This document shows, in pieces, positions 41,743 through 49,346 of a DNA stretch of 64,000 nucleotides; position 1 is the first letter of the stretch; the number at the start of each line of letters is the position of its first letter. Source of the DNA: Spirosoma pollinicola (lineage in GTDB: Bacteria; Bacteroidota; Bacteroidia; Cytophagales; Spirosomataceae). Made by a program: the position numbers and the translations under genes. Location: NCBI RefSeq assembly GCF_002831565.1, contig NZ_CP025096.1:620001-684000 (forward strand), read 5' to 3'. The notes under the pieces are model-generated. The model made no database searches and was not told the origin of the DNA. It worked only from the letters and a program-made list of their open reading frames with translations.

Positions 41743-43371
41743 CGGCTGGGTAGATCGCTAAAAGAGCTGTTTACCTTGATCAATGACTTTCAAGCCAAAG
41801 GAATTGGCTTCCGCAGTCTGAATGATGCCATCGATACCACGACCGCGCAAGGCCGTTTAGTGTTTAACTTATTTGCGTCGCTAGCCGAGTTCGAACGTGA
41901 TATGATCCGGGAGCGTACCAAAGCGGGTCTAGCGGCAGCTCGTGCCAGGGGACGAATAGGCGGCCGACCAAAGGGACTCACAGTTGAGGCCCAAGCAAAG
42001 GCACGGGCCGTCAGATCCATATATGCTCTCAAGACGCATACAATTCTAGAGATAGGTCAGCTGTTTCACGTAAGCCTAGCAACGGTGTATCGGTATTTGG
42101 CTTGGAAGGAAGAAAATAAAGTTTGAGTAGTGAAGGACATTGCTTCATAAAATGGGCGTGGCTGTTGCACAACTCCGCTTTTTACATCGGTTGTTCATTC
42201 TGTATAGGCTAGTGGTCAGATTTTCTCCCCTCGTTGCCCCATCTCAGTTGAAATAAAGCATGGTAAGGCTCAGAAAAGTGTTTCCAGAAGCCAATGACCA
42301 CTCCACTTTTAGGGCTATGGCTTGGCTGATAGTAGACTTGGTAGTGAACTTCATACACTTCTTCAGATTGAAGGCCACAGCTGCCATTAGCATCACCTTG
42401 TGAGCCCCAGCTTTGCCTCGTACATTTATCTTTCGCAACCCATTGCACTCTACTAAACTGCCTAAGACCGGTTCTACCGTCTGTTGGCGAAGCCGTTTCA
42501 TGCGTTTGCCCCGCCGACTTTGCTGGCGTTCCAAGGCTCGACGATAGAAGGGATCATAGGCCGTCCGGGTTATCTGTCGGCATTTACTGTTGGGAATACA
42601 CGTGGGTTTAAGCGGGCACTGTTGGCAGTCCTGGTAAGCGGCTCGGTAGATTTTCAGCAAACCGCCATCGGCCTGCGAATCGAAATTCTTAAAGGGTAGT
42701 GGCTTCTCAGCGGAACAAATGAACTGGTCAGCAACTGGGTCATAGGGGAAGCCATCAATCTGGGGCTTATACTTGCCGAAAACGGGTATCCAGCCAGTGA
42801 TTTTCCACCCCTCCAGTAAGGCGTAGTTGCCGCCGTTCGAGTAGCCAGTATCGGCCAGTATCTCTTCTAGACGCAACTCATTGTGTACTAACCGCTGCTG
42901 AAGCTTCCGCGTAATATCAGGTAGAGACTGGCTGTCCCGGCCATCGGCAAAATCAGCCTGTACATGGCTGATAATCCCTTCGGCCGTATCCACTGCCAGG
43001 CTACAGTTGTAGTTGAGTTTTCGGGCTTTACCCGGCTTGATGGAGATGCGCGCATCGGGGTCGGTAGGACTGTAATGGGTTTTATTGCTCAGCAACTGCG
43101 CCTTTTCGTTACCGGCTCCCAAGGTGATAGGCGCACTCTTCAGGTTTTGTTGATGCTTTTTCAGGCGTCTCAACTGGTGATCGGCAGCCGTGATTACCGA
43201 GGCTGCCTGACGGGGGCTAAGTTTAGGGATCGCATCTACTGGTCCATTTTGATCTTCAACTTGGGGTAGCAACTTGGGCCCAGGTCGCTGGGGCTGTTTT
43301 TCTAAGAGTGTTTCCATCGACGCGTTAGCTTTGACAGGAGCCGAGTCGATAGCGACCCGCCGACCGGCTAC

Positions 43372-43387
43372 CGCAGCCGCGGACGGT
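43372..43387 (-). repeat. 16-bp GC-rich insert B in the IS1182 transposase
   Basis: Removal joins AAC ATG to GTA GCC GGT CGG, restoring AHNM-VAGRRVAIDSAP. On the minus strand the insert is ACCG-TCCG-CGGC-TGCG, with 3 of 4 stem pairs. The C-G at stem positions 3/10 is reversed relative to the other units, a compensatory change. Confidence 0.85.
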
Positions 43388-43714
43388 CATGTTGTGGGCT
43401 ACACACAGGCTGAATACTTTGTCAAATAATAACTCAAAAAGTGCTTCTGGATATAGCTGACGGGGCCGGCTCAGAGTGGAGTGCCAAGGCAATGGTTCAT
43501 CGATGTTATACCCTAGAAAATACAGCATATCCATGCGCATGGAGCAGTGCTCAATCAGCTTTCTGTCAGAGGCAATATTCTCAAGATAGCCGATGAGCAT
43601 AAACCTGAAGAATACCACTGGGTCAATCGAGGGATTGCCCGTTGAGCCATAGAGTTCTTTAGTATATTCATAGAGGAAAGTAAGGTCAAACCTCTCCTTT
43701 AGCCGACGATAGAA

Positions 43715-43730
43715 CCGGGCGGCCGGGGCC
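43715..43730 (+). repeat. 16-bp GC-rich insert A in the IS1182 transposase
   Basis: Removal joins GAT AAC to TTC TAT CGT CGG, restoring the universal DN-FYRRLKE. On the plus strand the insert is CCGG-GCGG-CCGG-GGCC, 16/16 GC, with a full 4-bp stem. It is nearly identical to the second resolvase insert. Confidence 0.85.
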
Positions 43731-44072
43731 GTTATCTGTCGGAATGTGGCTCGACAGCTGAAAATAAGTGATGGGCTTTTCGGTATATTCTTTTCGGCCT
43801 TGCATATCTCAAGATACAGAAAAGGTCCCTTATATCCCTAAGCGGAGTTGTGTAACAGCCACGGGCGTTTAATGCGACTCAGCTTACCTTTCGTACTATC
43901 TTAGGAAGTAAAAAAATAAATTCTTTGCAAAACGCGGAAATAGAAACTTTCAAGGGGTGAAAGGTCAATCAAGTACCGATTTTCGTACTTTTCTTCTTAA
44001 AGTACGAAACGAAAAAATGGCTGTTGCTTTAACATGAACCATCACTGTCTGGCTACCAGATAAGCGGACATG

Positions 44073-45557
44073 TTAATAGGTAACCCCTAGAGCAACAGGC
44101 TTACAAGCAATCGTGGTGCCTTGTGCTAACTCGTTTGGTAAAGCCTTCCTTAACTGGGCATTGCCCGGTTTCAACGAGCCAGGCAGGTAAATTAACCGAC
44201 TTAGAATGAGCCGTATATATTGAATCTGTTCCAGGGTGAAACTATTGGGAGGAGCATGGTAATCCATCACAAAATCTGAAACATACGGTATATGTCGACA
44301 ACTATATTTATAGCCCCTACTGTCAGGAAAAGATTCTTCGTGCTGAGGTATGTCGGCAAACAAGCCCACATACGAACAGCCATTTGCAAACGTATGGGTT
44401 AAGCCTAAAAAGTGGCCTAACTCATGAGATAATCCTTCGAAACTATGTTGATCATAGATATAAATAGCCGGGATTGCCGTTGCTGTCCAAGTAATCTCTT
44501 TTAGCTGTTCACAGGTGAGCGCCGAGCTAGTCAAGTTCGTGGGTAGATACGCATATGAAAACCCACGACCATAGATACGTAGCCAATCCACACTCATAAA
44601 CACATTGATGTATTGTTGGGGGCACCACTGGTGAACAACCCGGTCAACTAATCTGGCTGCCGTATCAACACTAGCCGGGTTGTCAAATGACAGGCGATCT
44701 AAGCCGGCTACCGCCAGTGGCTGGCCGAACGGGTCAGTGGTCGCCGGCACAAACTCAATATTGGCATCGGCCTGATTGGGATCAACGGAGGCCTTTCTCG
44801 CCCGGTACGTTTGGTTCACCTCAGCCAGAATACGGGCTGGGTCAATTTGGGATACGTCGGCGCTCTGGGGGACATGGATAATAACGGGGAATCGCACTAA
44901 CTCATACGAACTGGGTTTGCGTGCCGTGACTGTTAAGCTAGTTGATTTTACACCCCACAAGCTGGCTTGCAGGGTGTAGATGCCCGCTTGAGTTGCTGTA
45001 ATGAATTGGTTTTTGACTTGAGTAACTCCATTAACGGCTAATTTGATCGGTAGTGAATACCCTGTCGTGTCGAGTGTGCGGCCCTGCTTATCAACGATTG
45101 TAAAGAATACAGGTAATCGACTCGTTGTGTTTGCATTCAGGAAAGGTACGGCGGTTGTCAGCTCAAAGCGACTGATATAATCAGTGGCTGAGCCTGCCTC
45201 CACACGGAGTTGATTATGACTGATCCGGTTGCCTATTTTAGCCGTGAATACAAACTGACCTGCTTTAGTTAAGGTAAAGTGATCAGCCTCGATTGGGCTA
45301 CCATTGACTAAAAACTGGGGTGTTGCCAGGGGTTGGATAAAGGTGCCTTTCTCATCGAAGTAATAGACTTCAAATCGAAGCTGATTATGAGCAGAATCTT
45401 CCAGAAAGTAGAAGGGTCTGGGCTTTTTGTTTTGAAATAGAATGATCTGAATCGAGGCCACTCCTGGGAGTACATTTTCTTTAGAACGGCAACTTAGCAG
45501 CAGGCTAAATAGCCAGCCGACTATGAATGGACAAATCAGTTTCGGGTAATACCTCAT
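44073..45557 (-). CDS. putative metzincin metalloprotease lipoprotein
   Basis: This 494-residue protein has a lipoprotein leader (MRYYPKLICPFIVGWLFSLLLSCRSKEN, lipobox LLSC). About 200 residues of Ig-like or beta-sandwich sequence follow (IQIILFQNKKPRPFYFLEDS...; FVFTAKIGNRISHNQLRVEAG; GIYTLQASLWGVKSTSLTVTA). The catalytic domain has the zinc motif HELGHFLGLTH (H378, E379, H382, H388), the metzincin HExxHxxGxxH pattern. A methionine that could form the Met-turn follows (SDFVMDYHAPPNSFTLEQIQYI). It should be an outer-membrane-anchored protease, probably M43-like. It stands alone. Confidence 0.82.
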   Translation of the reverse strand: MRYYPKLICPFIVGWLFSLLLSCRSKENVLPGVASIQIILFQNKKPRPFYFLEDSAHNQLRFEVYYFDEKGTFIQPLATPQFLVNGSPIEADHFTLTKAGQFVFTAKIGNRISHNQLRVEAGSATDYISRFELTTAVPFLNANTTSRLPVFFTIVDKQGRTLDTTGYSLPIKLAVNGVTQVKNQFITATQAGIYTLQASLWGVKSTSLTVTARKPSSYELVRFPVIIHVPQSADVSQIDPARILAEVNQTYRARKASVDPNQADANIEFVPATTDPFGQPLAVAGLDRLSFDNPASVDTAARLVDRVVHQWCPQQYINVFMSVDWLRIYGRGFSYAYLPTNLTSSALTCEQLKEITWTATAIPAIYIYDQHSFEGLSHELGHFLGLTHTFANGCSYVGLFADIPQHEESFPDSRGYKYSCRHIPYVSDFVMDYHAPPNSFTLEQIQYIRLILSRLIYLPGSLKPGNAQLRKALPNELAQGTTIACKPVALGVTY

Positions 45558-45974
45558 TAGCAGAAATACGTTTTTTGTTACTTAATATACATATATTCAT
45601 TTGATAAGATCAATATAGATTTTTCGACTAGTTATAGACCCACTTATAGGAACGATTTTTCGGTTCCCAGCCGTTTGGTTTCGTACTTTTCAAAGTACGA
45701 AATGAATAGACAGCCAGATAGCCAAAAAACAGTTGTTGGCCTAATCTCAACAAACGCTCCAGCTTGAGACACAAACAGTGTGCATACATCTGCTTCTCAA
45801 ATGGGGCGTTTTTTTTAAACACCGCTTCTCTGAATTGCTTGGAAGAACTCAGCTTGCTGACCTCGTCTTCCGTCTGACAGCTGTCAGACAGCACTTGTTT
45901 TTGTTTGACATTTTGCAGTACTTAACCTACAAGAGATTATAAAACAGAAGTAGGCATCACGCATGGTTAACTAA
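45558..45974. other. intergenic with dispersed repeat copy
   Basis: No gene with family support is found. An open frame on the minus strand covers most of the gap but lies over the dispersed repeat at 45750-45825 and shows no protein-like features. Confidence 0.4.
45750..45825 (+). repeat. dispersed repeat, copy 10 (well preserved left module)
   Basis: CAAACGCTCCAGCTTGAGAC, then GTGTGCATACATCTGCTTCT, then CAAATGGGGCGTTTTTTTTA. This copy shows the complementary ends AAACGCTCC and GGGGCGTTT about 60 bp apart most clearly. Confidence 0.7.
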
Positions 45975-46187
45975 ATGAAAACTATCTGCTGGATTTTGAC
46001 CCTCATTAGCCTTGGGATGTACTTGATCGATCCATGGCAGGAGAAGATCAATAAAGGATGGATCGTCTTACTGTATCTGCTAGTATGCCCTGTTTACTTT
46101 TGGAAGAAACAACTTTTTTATCCATCGTTGAATATAATGCTCTTAGTGCTGATAACATATTATCTCATTAGAGGTTACCTAGCTTAA
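45975..46187 (+). CDS. small membrane protein, function unknown
   Basis: This 70-residue protein consists largely of three hydrophobic helices (ICWILTLISLGMYLI; GWIVLLYLLVCPVYFW; LNIMLLVLITYYLIRGYLA) separated by short charged loops (DPWQEKINK; KKQLFYP). It lies 31 bp before the TonB-like gene on the same strand, so the two may form an operon. I do not recognise a family. Confidence 0.5.
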   Translation: MKTICWILTLISLGMYLIDPWQEKINKGWIVLLYLLVCPVYFWKKQLFYPSLNIMLLVLITYYLIRGYLA

Positions 46188-46218
46188 TATAGGGTTTACT
46201 TACATAATCAACCTTACT

Positions 46219-46632
46219 ATGCGTACGCCCCTTCTCATTCTCGTACTACTAGCTACCTGCTGGCTGCCGCTTCAGGCGCAAACTGTTCAAACCGATTCAA
46301 GCTCAAGGCCTGATCATTTAATTTACACCGTTGTCCAACAACAACCCGAATTTTCGGGCGGCATGAGTAAATTGGGTCAGTATATCAGTGAAAATCTCCG
46401 GTATCCCAAAGCGGCCCAAGCGGCCGGGTTGTCCGGACGGGTATTTATTCGATTCCTCATTACCAAACAGGGCGCTATTGAAAACGTAAAGGTCTTAAAA
46501 GGGGTTTCCCCCGAGATCGATGCAGAAGCCATACGAATGGTGGCCAGTATGCCGAACTGGCTGCCTGGTAAAGTAGATGGTCAGGCTGTGGATTGCTTTT
46601 ATAATTTGCCGATCAACTTTTCGGTACGGTGA
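46219..46632 (+). CDS. TonB C-terminal domain protein (periplasmic energy-transducer-like)
   Basis: This 137-residue protein has a signal peptide (MRTPLLILVLLATCWLPLQAQ) and a TonB C-terminal domain: PEFSGGMSKLGQYISENLRYPKAAQAAGLSGRVFIRFLITKQGAIENVKVLKGVSPEIDAEAIRMVASMPNWLPGKVDGQAVDCFYNLPINF. The YP and the SMPNWLPGK motif are hallmarks of this family in Bacteroidota. It has a cleavable leader rather than an inner-membrane anchor and no proline-rich linker. It is therefore probably a free periplasmic TonB-domain protein, not a full energy transducer. Confidence 0.85.
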   Translation: MRTPLLILVLLATCWLPLQAQTVQTDSSSRPDHLIYTVVQQQPEFSGGMSKLGQYISENLRYPKAAQAAGLSGRVFIRFLITKQGAIENVKVLKGVSPEIDAEAIRMVASMPNWLPGKVDGQAVDCFYNLPINFSVR

Positions 46633-46745
46633 AGGGGTAAATCCTTTGGGGGCTTCGATAAATGAAATGGCTATGGCTTTGAACTTAGTCAGCGCCTTAG
46701 TTAGCAGAAAAAGGGTATCGATAGGCTTGATTAATAAATGGGCAC

Positions 46746-47219
46746 TTATACAACAGTCTTCGACAGACTAATAACCCAGTTCATAGCCTCGACTTGGATA
46801 AGCGTGAATGAGTACATCTTATCCCACTTTTTGCCTATCCGGATATGGTCCCAATCGTTATTCAACACCTTTTTAGGGCTAAATAAATACACCCGTAGTT
46901 TACCCTTACTAATATGATCCTCCCATTGACCCATCCCTAAATTTGCTGAGATTGTGTGCTTAAGACCAATATAGTTGGGATTGTCTTCAAGTAATGCAGC
47001 TTGTTAACCACTAGTAGTATCAGCCTCTTGAAACTCATGGAAAGGATTGTAGTCACTCAACCCATTGATAGCATGATAGGATCGATCATCAACGGCATAA
47101 ACGACCAATATGGGTTTATCAGAACCGTTTCTAATTTTTAACTTCCTATTGGCCGGTGGGTCCCAGACACAGGCCTGCAAACAGACTAGTAAGCCAATTA
47201 GGGAAAATGCGAGTCTCAT
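46746..47219 (-). pseudogene. lipoprotein gene split by an in-frame TAA
   Basis: The first part (MRLAFSLIGLLVCLQACVWDPPANRKLKIRNGSDKPILVVYAVDDRSYHAINGLSDYNPFHEFQEADTTSG) has a lipobox (LQAC) and ends in TAA at 47006-47004. The same frame continues with no shift for about 85 more residues (QAALLEDNPNYIGLKHTISANLGMGQWEDHISKGKLRVYLFSPKKVLNNDWDHIRIGKKWDKMYSFTLIQVEAMNW). A single base change would make one 157-residue lipoprotein. I read it as a recent nonsense mutation. The family is not recognised. Confidence 0.6.
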
Positions 47220-47292
47220 TGTTTTTTCTTACGAAAATGGGTCAAGGGTCAAACAGGCTTAATTGTTAGTATAATCTCTTTACATAATCTTA

Positions 47293-47421
47293 GTGGCTGT
47301 TGCAAAAGTCTGGATGGATTTAAGATGCTTTATTCAGTACCTTGTTTTCGGCCAAAAAGCGACCTATACTGACCCCTTTTTTGGGCTTACTTATGCCCTA
47401 AAAGACTTTTGCAACAGCCAC
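47293..47421. mobile_element. 129-bp MITE with IS1182-like ends
   Basis: Terminal inverted repeats GTGGCTGTTGCAAAAGTCT (left) and AGACTTTTGCAACAGCCAC (right) are perfect over 19 bp. They are flanked by a direct 4-bp duplication CTTA (47289-47292 and 47422-47425). The first 12 bases equal the ends of the IS1182 element at 42.2-43.9 kb, which also makes 4-bp duplications. There is no coding capacity inside. Confidence 0.88.
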
Positions 47422-47444
47422 CTTAGTTATAAAACACCTCTTGA

Positions 47445-47487
47445 AAAAGTGCAGGTGATGACATGGTATGTCACCACCTGCACTTTT
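47445..47487. terminator. hairpin terminator
   Basis: AAAAGTGCAGGTG and CACCTGCACTTTT form a 13-bp stem with an inner ATGACA/TGTCA extension. It lies between the MITE and the next plus-strand gene. Confidence 0.55.
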
Positions 47488-47631
47488 GTATTTTATCCCT
47501 TTATTATTCTTTGCAAGACCACTTCACGCTGCACCCTGAAGAGACAACAACTTCTCACCGTTTAATAAGGAATTTGACAAATGGACTTATCCAACGATGT
47601 AGATTGACCTATCATCTAATCAGAATAAGGA

Positions 47632-48036
47632 ATGGCTAACAACTTTCAAATCGAATCCTACCAGGTGTACGTTACTCAGGGTAGAACGGACTTCAACCGT
47701 TCTATCAAACTTACCAGTCCTGACCTTTCGCACGGTATCCGCGTTCGGGCCAGCGTTTTTTTTCAAGATTCAAATTTGTTTCAGAAATGGAAAGGGGTTG
47801 GGAAAATAACGAACGTCGGGGGCGAGAACTTCGATGGAAGTGACATTCAGGTGGTCTGCAATCCAAGCCTATTTGATGGCTTCTATCAAGTCCTTTCTTC
47901 GGAGAAGCCTGTTTACCTTTCTTATGTCTATGAAAACTGGCCTGAAGAACCTAAAGGCACGACTAAACTTATTACTCAGGTTACGTTAAAAACGGATACT
48001 GAGATGCCCGGCGATTACGAATCTATGATCAAATAG
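47632..48036 (+). CDS. hypothetical protein
   Basis: This 134-residue protein (MANNFQIESYQVYVTQGRTDFNRSIKLTSPDLSHGIRVRASVFFQDSNLFQKWKGVGKITNVGGENFDGSDIQVVCNPSLFDGFYQVLSSEKPVYLSYVYENWPEEPKGTTKL) has no leader and no membrane segment. It alternates hydrophobic and polar residues as in a small beta-sandwich. I do not recognise the family. It is followed 3 bp after its stop by a 34-bp perfect hairpin, so it is probably a monocistronic expressed gene. Confidence 0.55.
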   Translation: MANNFQIESYQVYVTQGRTDFNRSIKLTSPDLSHGIRVRASVFFQDSNLFQKWKGVGKITNVGGENFDGSDIQVVCNPSLFDGFYQVLSSEKPVYLSYVYENWPEEPKGTTKLITQVTLKTDTEMPGDYESMIK

Positions 48037-48039
48037 CTT

Positions 48040-48112
48040 GGAGTCTGCGACGCGTTTATATGCTTGGGATTTGGGGCACAAATCCCAAGCATATAAACGC
48101 GTCGCAGACTCC
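48040..48112. terminator. 34-bp perfect hairpin
   Basis: The arms 48040-48073 and 48079-48112 are perfect inverted repeats around the loop GGGCA. The stem begins 3 bp after the stop of the preceding gene and has no T-tract. It is far longer than a usual terminator stem. Confidence 0.65.
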
Positions 48113-48516
48113 TACAAAAGGGGGAAAAGTACAACGTTTGGCCATCCATCAATGAGTGCCAGACGTTGTACTTTAGGAGGAGGAGGCATCTAAACGCTTT
48201 GCTAGCTCACCACAGGGATGTTGGTTTACCAGCAATGGTAATCGGTTGGGGCTGCACTTTTAGGGGCCTGCCGGTTCAGTGATTGTTTCCCCAACAGGAC
48301 CAGCTAACGATACAAAATATAAAATTCGCTAACCTTTTATCTACATATTACTCCCTTTTAATTAACTAGTTATAGTAATTTTTGCCCAGTAGGGAGTCAT
48401 TTTTGCCCATCGGGTTCACCCCCTTTTTTTCGGCGGACCGCTACTGCCTTCTTGTCGCTAATTACCGTCCATCTAGTCGTACTAATTTCTTTCTTCATTA
48501 GCCAAACACATCCTCT
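48113..48516. other. intergenic; direct repeats and a partial GC-rich unit
   Basis: No gene is seen. TTTTTGCCCA occurs twice about 25 bp apart (around 48378 and 48402). CGGCGGACCGC at 48431-48441 shares a 10-mer with the 16-bp units but lacks the tail, so it may be a decayed copy. The rest should hold the promoter of the 48517 gene. Confidence 0.35.
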
Positions 48517-48858
48517 ATGAACTTTGACAACAAGTCTCCCCAGTCGGTTATTGAGAGCTTACACCAGGCCGAATGGACAATCAACGGATTTAAAATCGTT
48601 TTTCTATTCGCCGAGCAAGTGCTCTCAGTGATCAAAAGTCGATCTCTGGTTACGAATTGGGACGAAGACCCAATAGCCACCGATCCCTATCTTGACCGGC
48701 TCAAGCGATGTTTCATCAGCGTTCAGCAGTACCATATGGCCTTCGGAAGTCTACCCCAGATTGGGGATCGGTTATACGATGAGGACACGGGCATGAAGAT
48801 TCAGGATCGCTCGATTGACGGCAATTTACGGACGATCACCTTCACGCTAAGCCTTTAA
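48517..48858 (+). CDS. hypothetical protein
   Basis: This 113-residue cytosolic protein (MNFDNKSPQSVIESLHQAEWTINGFKIVFLFAEQVLSVIKSRSLVTNWDEDPIATDPYLDRLKRCFISVQQYHMAFGSLPQIGDRLYDEDTGMKIQDRSIDGNLRTITFTLSL) has an N-terminal helical part and a C-terminal beta part (GDRLYDEDTGMKIQDRSIDGNLRTITFTL). That last stretch resembles small proteins carried on conjugative elements, but I cannot name a family. Confidence 0.5.
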   Translation: MNFDNKSPQSVIESLHQAEWTINGFKIVFLFAEQVLSVIKSRSLVTNWDEDPIATDPYLDRLKRCFISVQQYHMAFGSLPQIGDRLYDEDTGMKIQDRSIDGNLRTITFTLSL

Positions 48859-49028
48859 GAAGGACCAGCTCAATTGGCCACTTTGGGGTAAAAATCCTTT
48901 GTTAAATGAAGCGTAAATTGGGGGGTGAGTTTCTTGTTTTCAACCACAGCCACTTACCGCCACTTATTGGAATAGTTTCTTAAGATACCTTATACAGCCC
49001 CACTAAGAAAAGTGAAAAATAGGTTGTT

Positions 49029-49346
49029 TCAATTTATTCTGGGGATGTTGTTTTTATCGAGTGATGAATTCACCGCATCCTTAAAAGAGGGTTGCATTCG
49101 GGCCTGTTGCGGACTAAGCTCATTGAGTGGAACGGGGCTAAGCCAACCTAATTCTTCGATGACCGCCTGCATCGGTGGTGTAATGGTCGGTGCGTAATCC
49201 GGTTTGGGATCAGTAGGCTGAATCTGCTGACCCGGAAGAGGTAATCGGTGATCCTGACAGCCACTTATCGCCAACATGAGCATCAAGGCACCTGCAGCAC
49301 TCACCCCAGATAAACGGGTTCCTGTTTTTGAAAATCTGTAATTCAT
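49029..49346 (-). pseudogene. lipoprotein, probably the N-terminal stub of an alpha/beta-hydrolase
   Basis: This 105-residue protein has a lipoprotein leader (RLSGVSAAGALMLMLAISGC) and then DYAPTITPPMQAVIEELGWLSPVPLNELSPQQARMQPSFKDAV. The MQAVIEEL...PLxxLSPQQAR pattern matches the start of secreted acetyl-esterase/lipase-type hydrolases, which run about 350 residues. No hydrolase core follows, so this is probably a truncated stub. It could also be a genuine short lipoprotein. Confidence 0.5.

Larger units (their letters stand above)
41523..42126 (+). pseudogene. serine recombinase (Pin/Tn3-resolvase type), frameshifted
   Basis: The N-terminus MLFGYARVSTQDQNLALQLDDLKK carries the catalytic serine (YARVSTQ). 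After it come a one-base loss, a 16-bp insert, degraded KVSSAK...PQLQKLLEVRREGDTIMVWKLD, a second 16-bp insert, and then a clean frame: RLGRSLKELFTLINDFQAKGIGFRSLNDAIDTTTAQGRLVFNLFASLAEFERDMIRERTKAGLAAARARGRIGGRPKG, with the C-terminal HTH (TILEIGQLFHVSLATVYRYL). All domains are present, so the gene was intact before the lesions. It neighbours the IS1182 element and belonged to a transposon or invertible system. Confidence 0.88.
42244..43805 (-). pseudogene. IS1182-family transposase, broken by two 16-bp inserts
   Basis: The gene starts MQGRKEYTEKPITYFQLSSHIPTDN, shifts, continues FYRRLKERFDLTFLYEYTKELYGSTGNPSIDPVVFFRFMLIGYLENIASDRKLIEHCSMRMDMLYFLGYNIDEPLPWHSTLSRPRQLY, shifts again, then VAGRRVAIDSAPVKANASMETLLEKQP through the DDE domain (KPGKARKLNYNCSLAVDTAEGIISHVQADFADGRDS; ADTGYSNGGNYALLEG). 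The cysteine-rich CQQCPLKPTCIPN motif and the C-terminal KCMKF segment also match IS1182 transposases. Apart from the two inserts the coding sequence is undamaged, so inactivation is recent. Confidence 0.9.
42158..43862 (-). mobile_element. IS1182-family insertion sequence (inactive)
   Basis: This 1705-bp element is bounded by inverted ends beginning GTGGCTGTTGCACAACTCC (left) and, on the other strand, GTGGCTGTTACACAACTCC. It is flanked by a direct 4-bp duplication GGGC (42154-42157 and 43863-43866). Rejoining the flanks gives AAATGGGCGTTTAAT, matching the core of the dispersed repeat, so the element jumped into a repeat copy. Its single transposase gene is disabled by two 16-bp inserts. Confidence 0.85.

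Noticed and set aside
45628..45894. Minus-strand open frame of 88 codons upstream of the metalloprotease gene
   Set aside because: It runs through a dispersed repeat copy and has no leader, domain or codon-usage support.
47293..47565. Plus-strand open frame of 90 codons
   Set aside because: It starts inside the MITE terminal repeat and runs through a terminator hairpin.
48378..48411. Two direct TTTTTGCCCA repeats as replication iterons
   Set aside because: Only two copies with no further repeats, no DnaA-like boxes or replication gene nearby.
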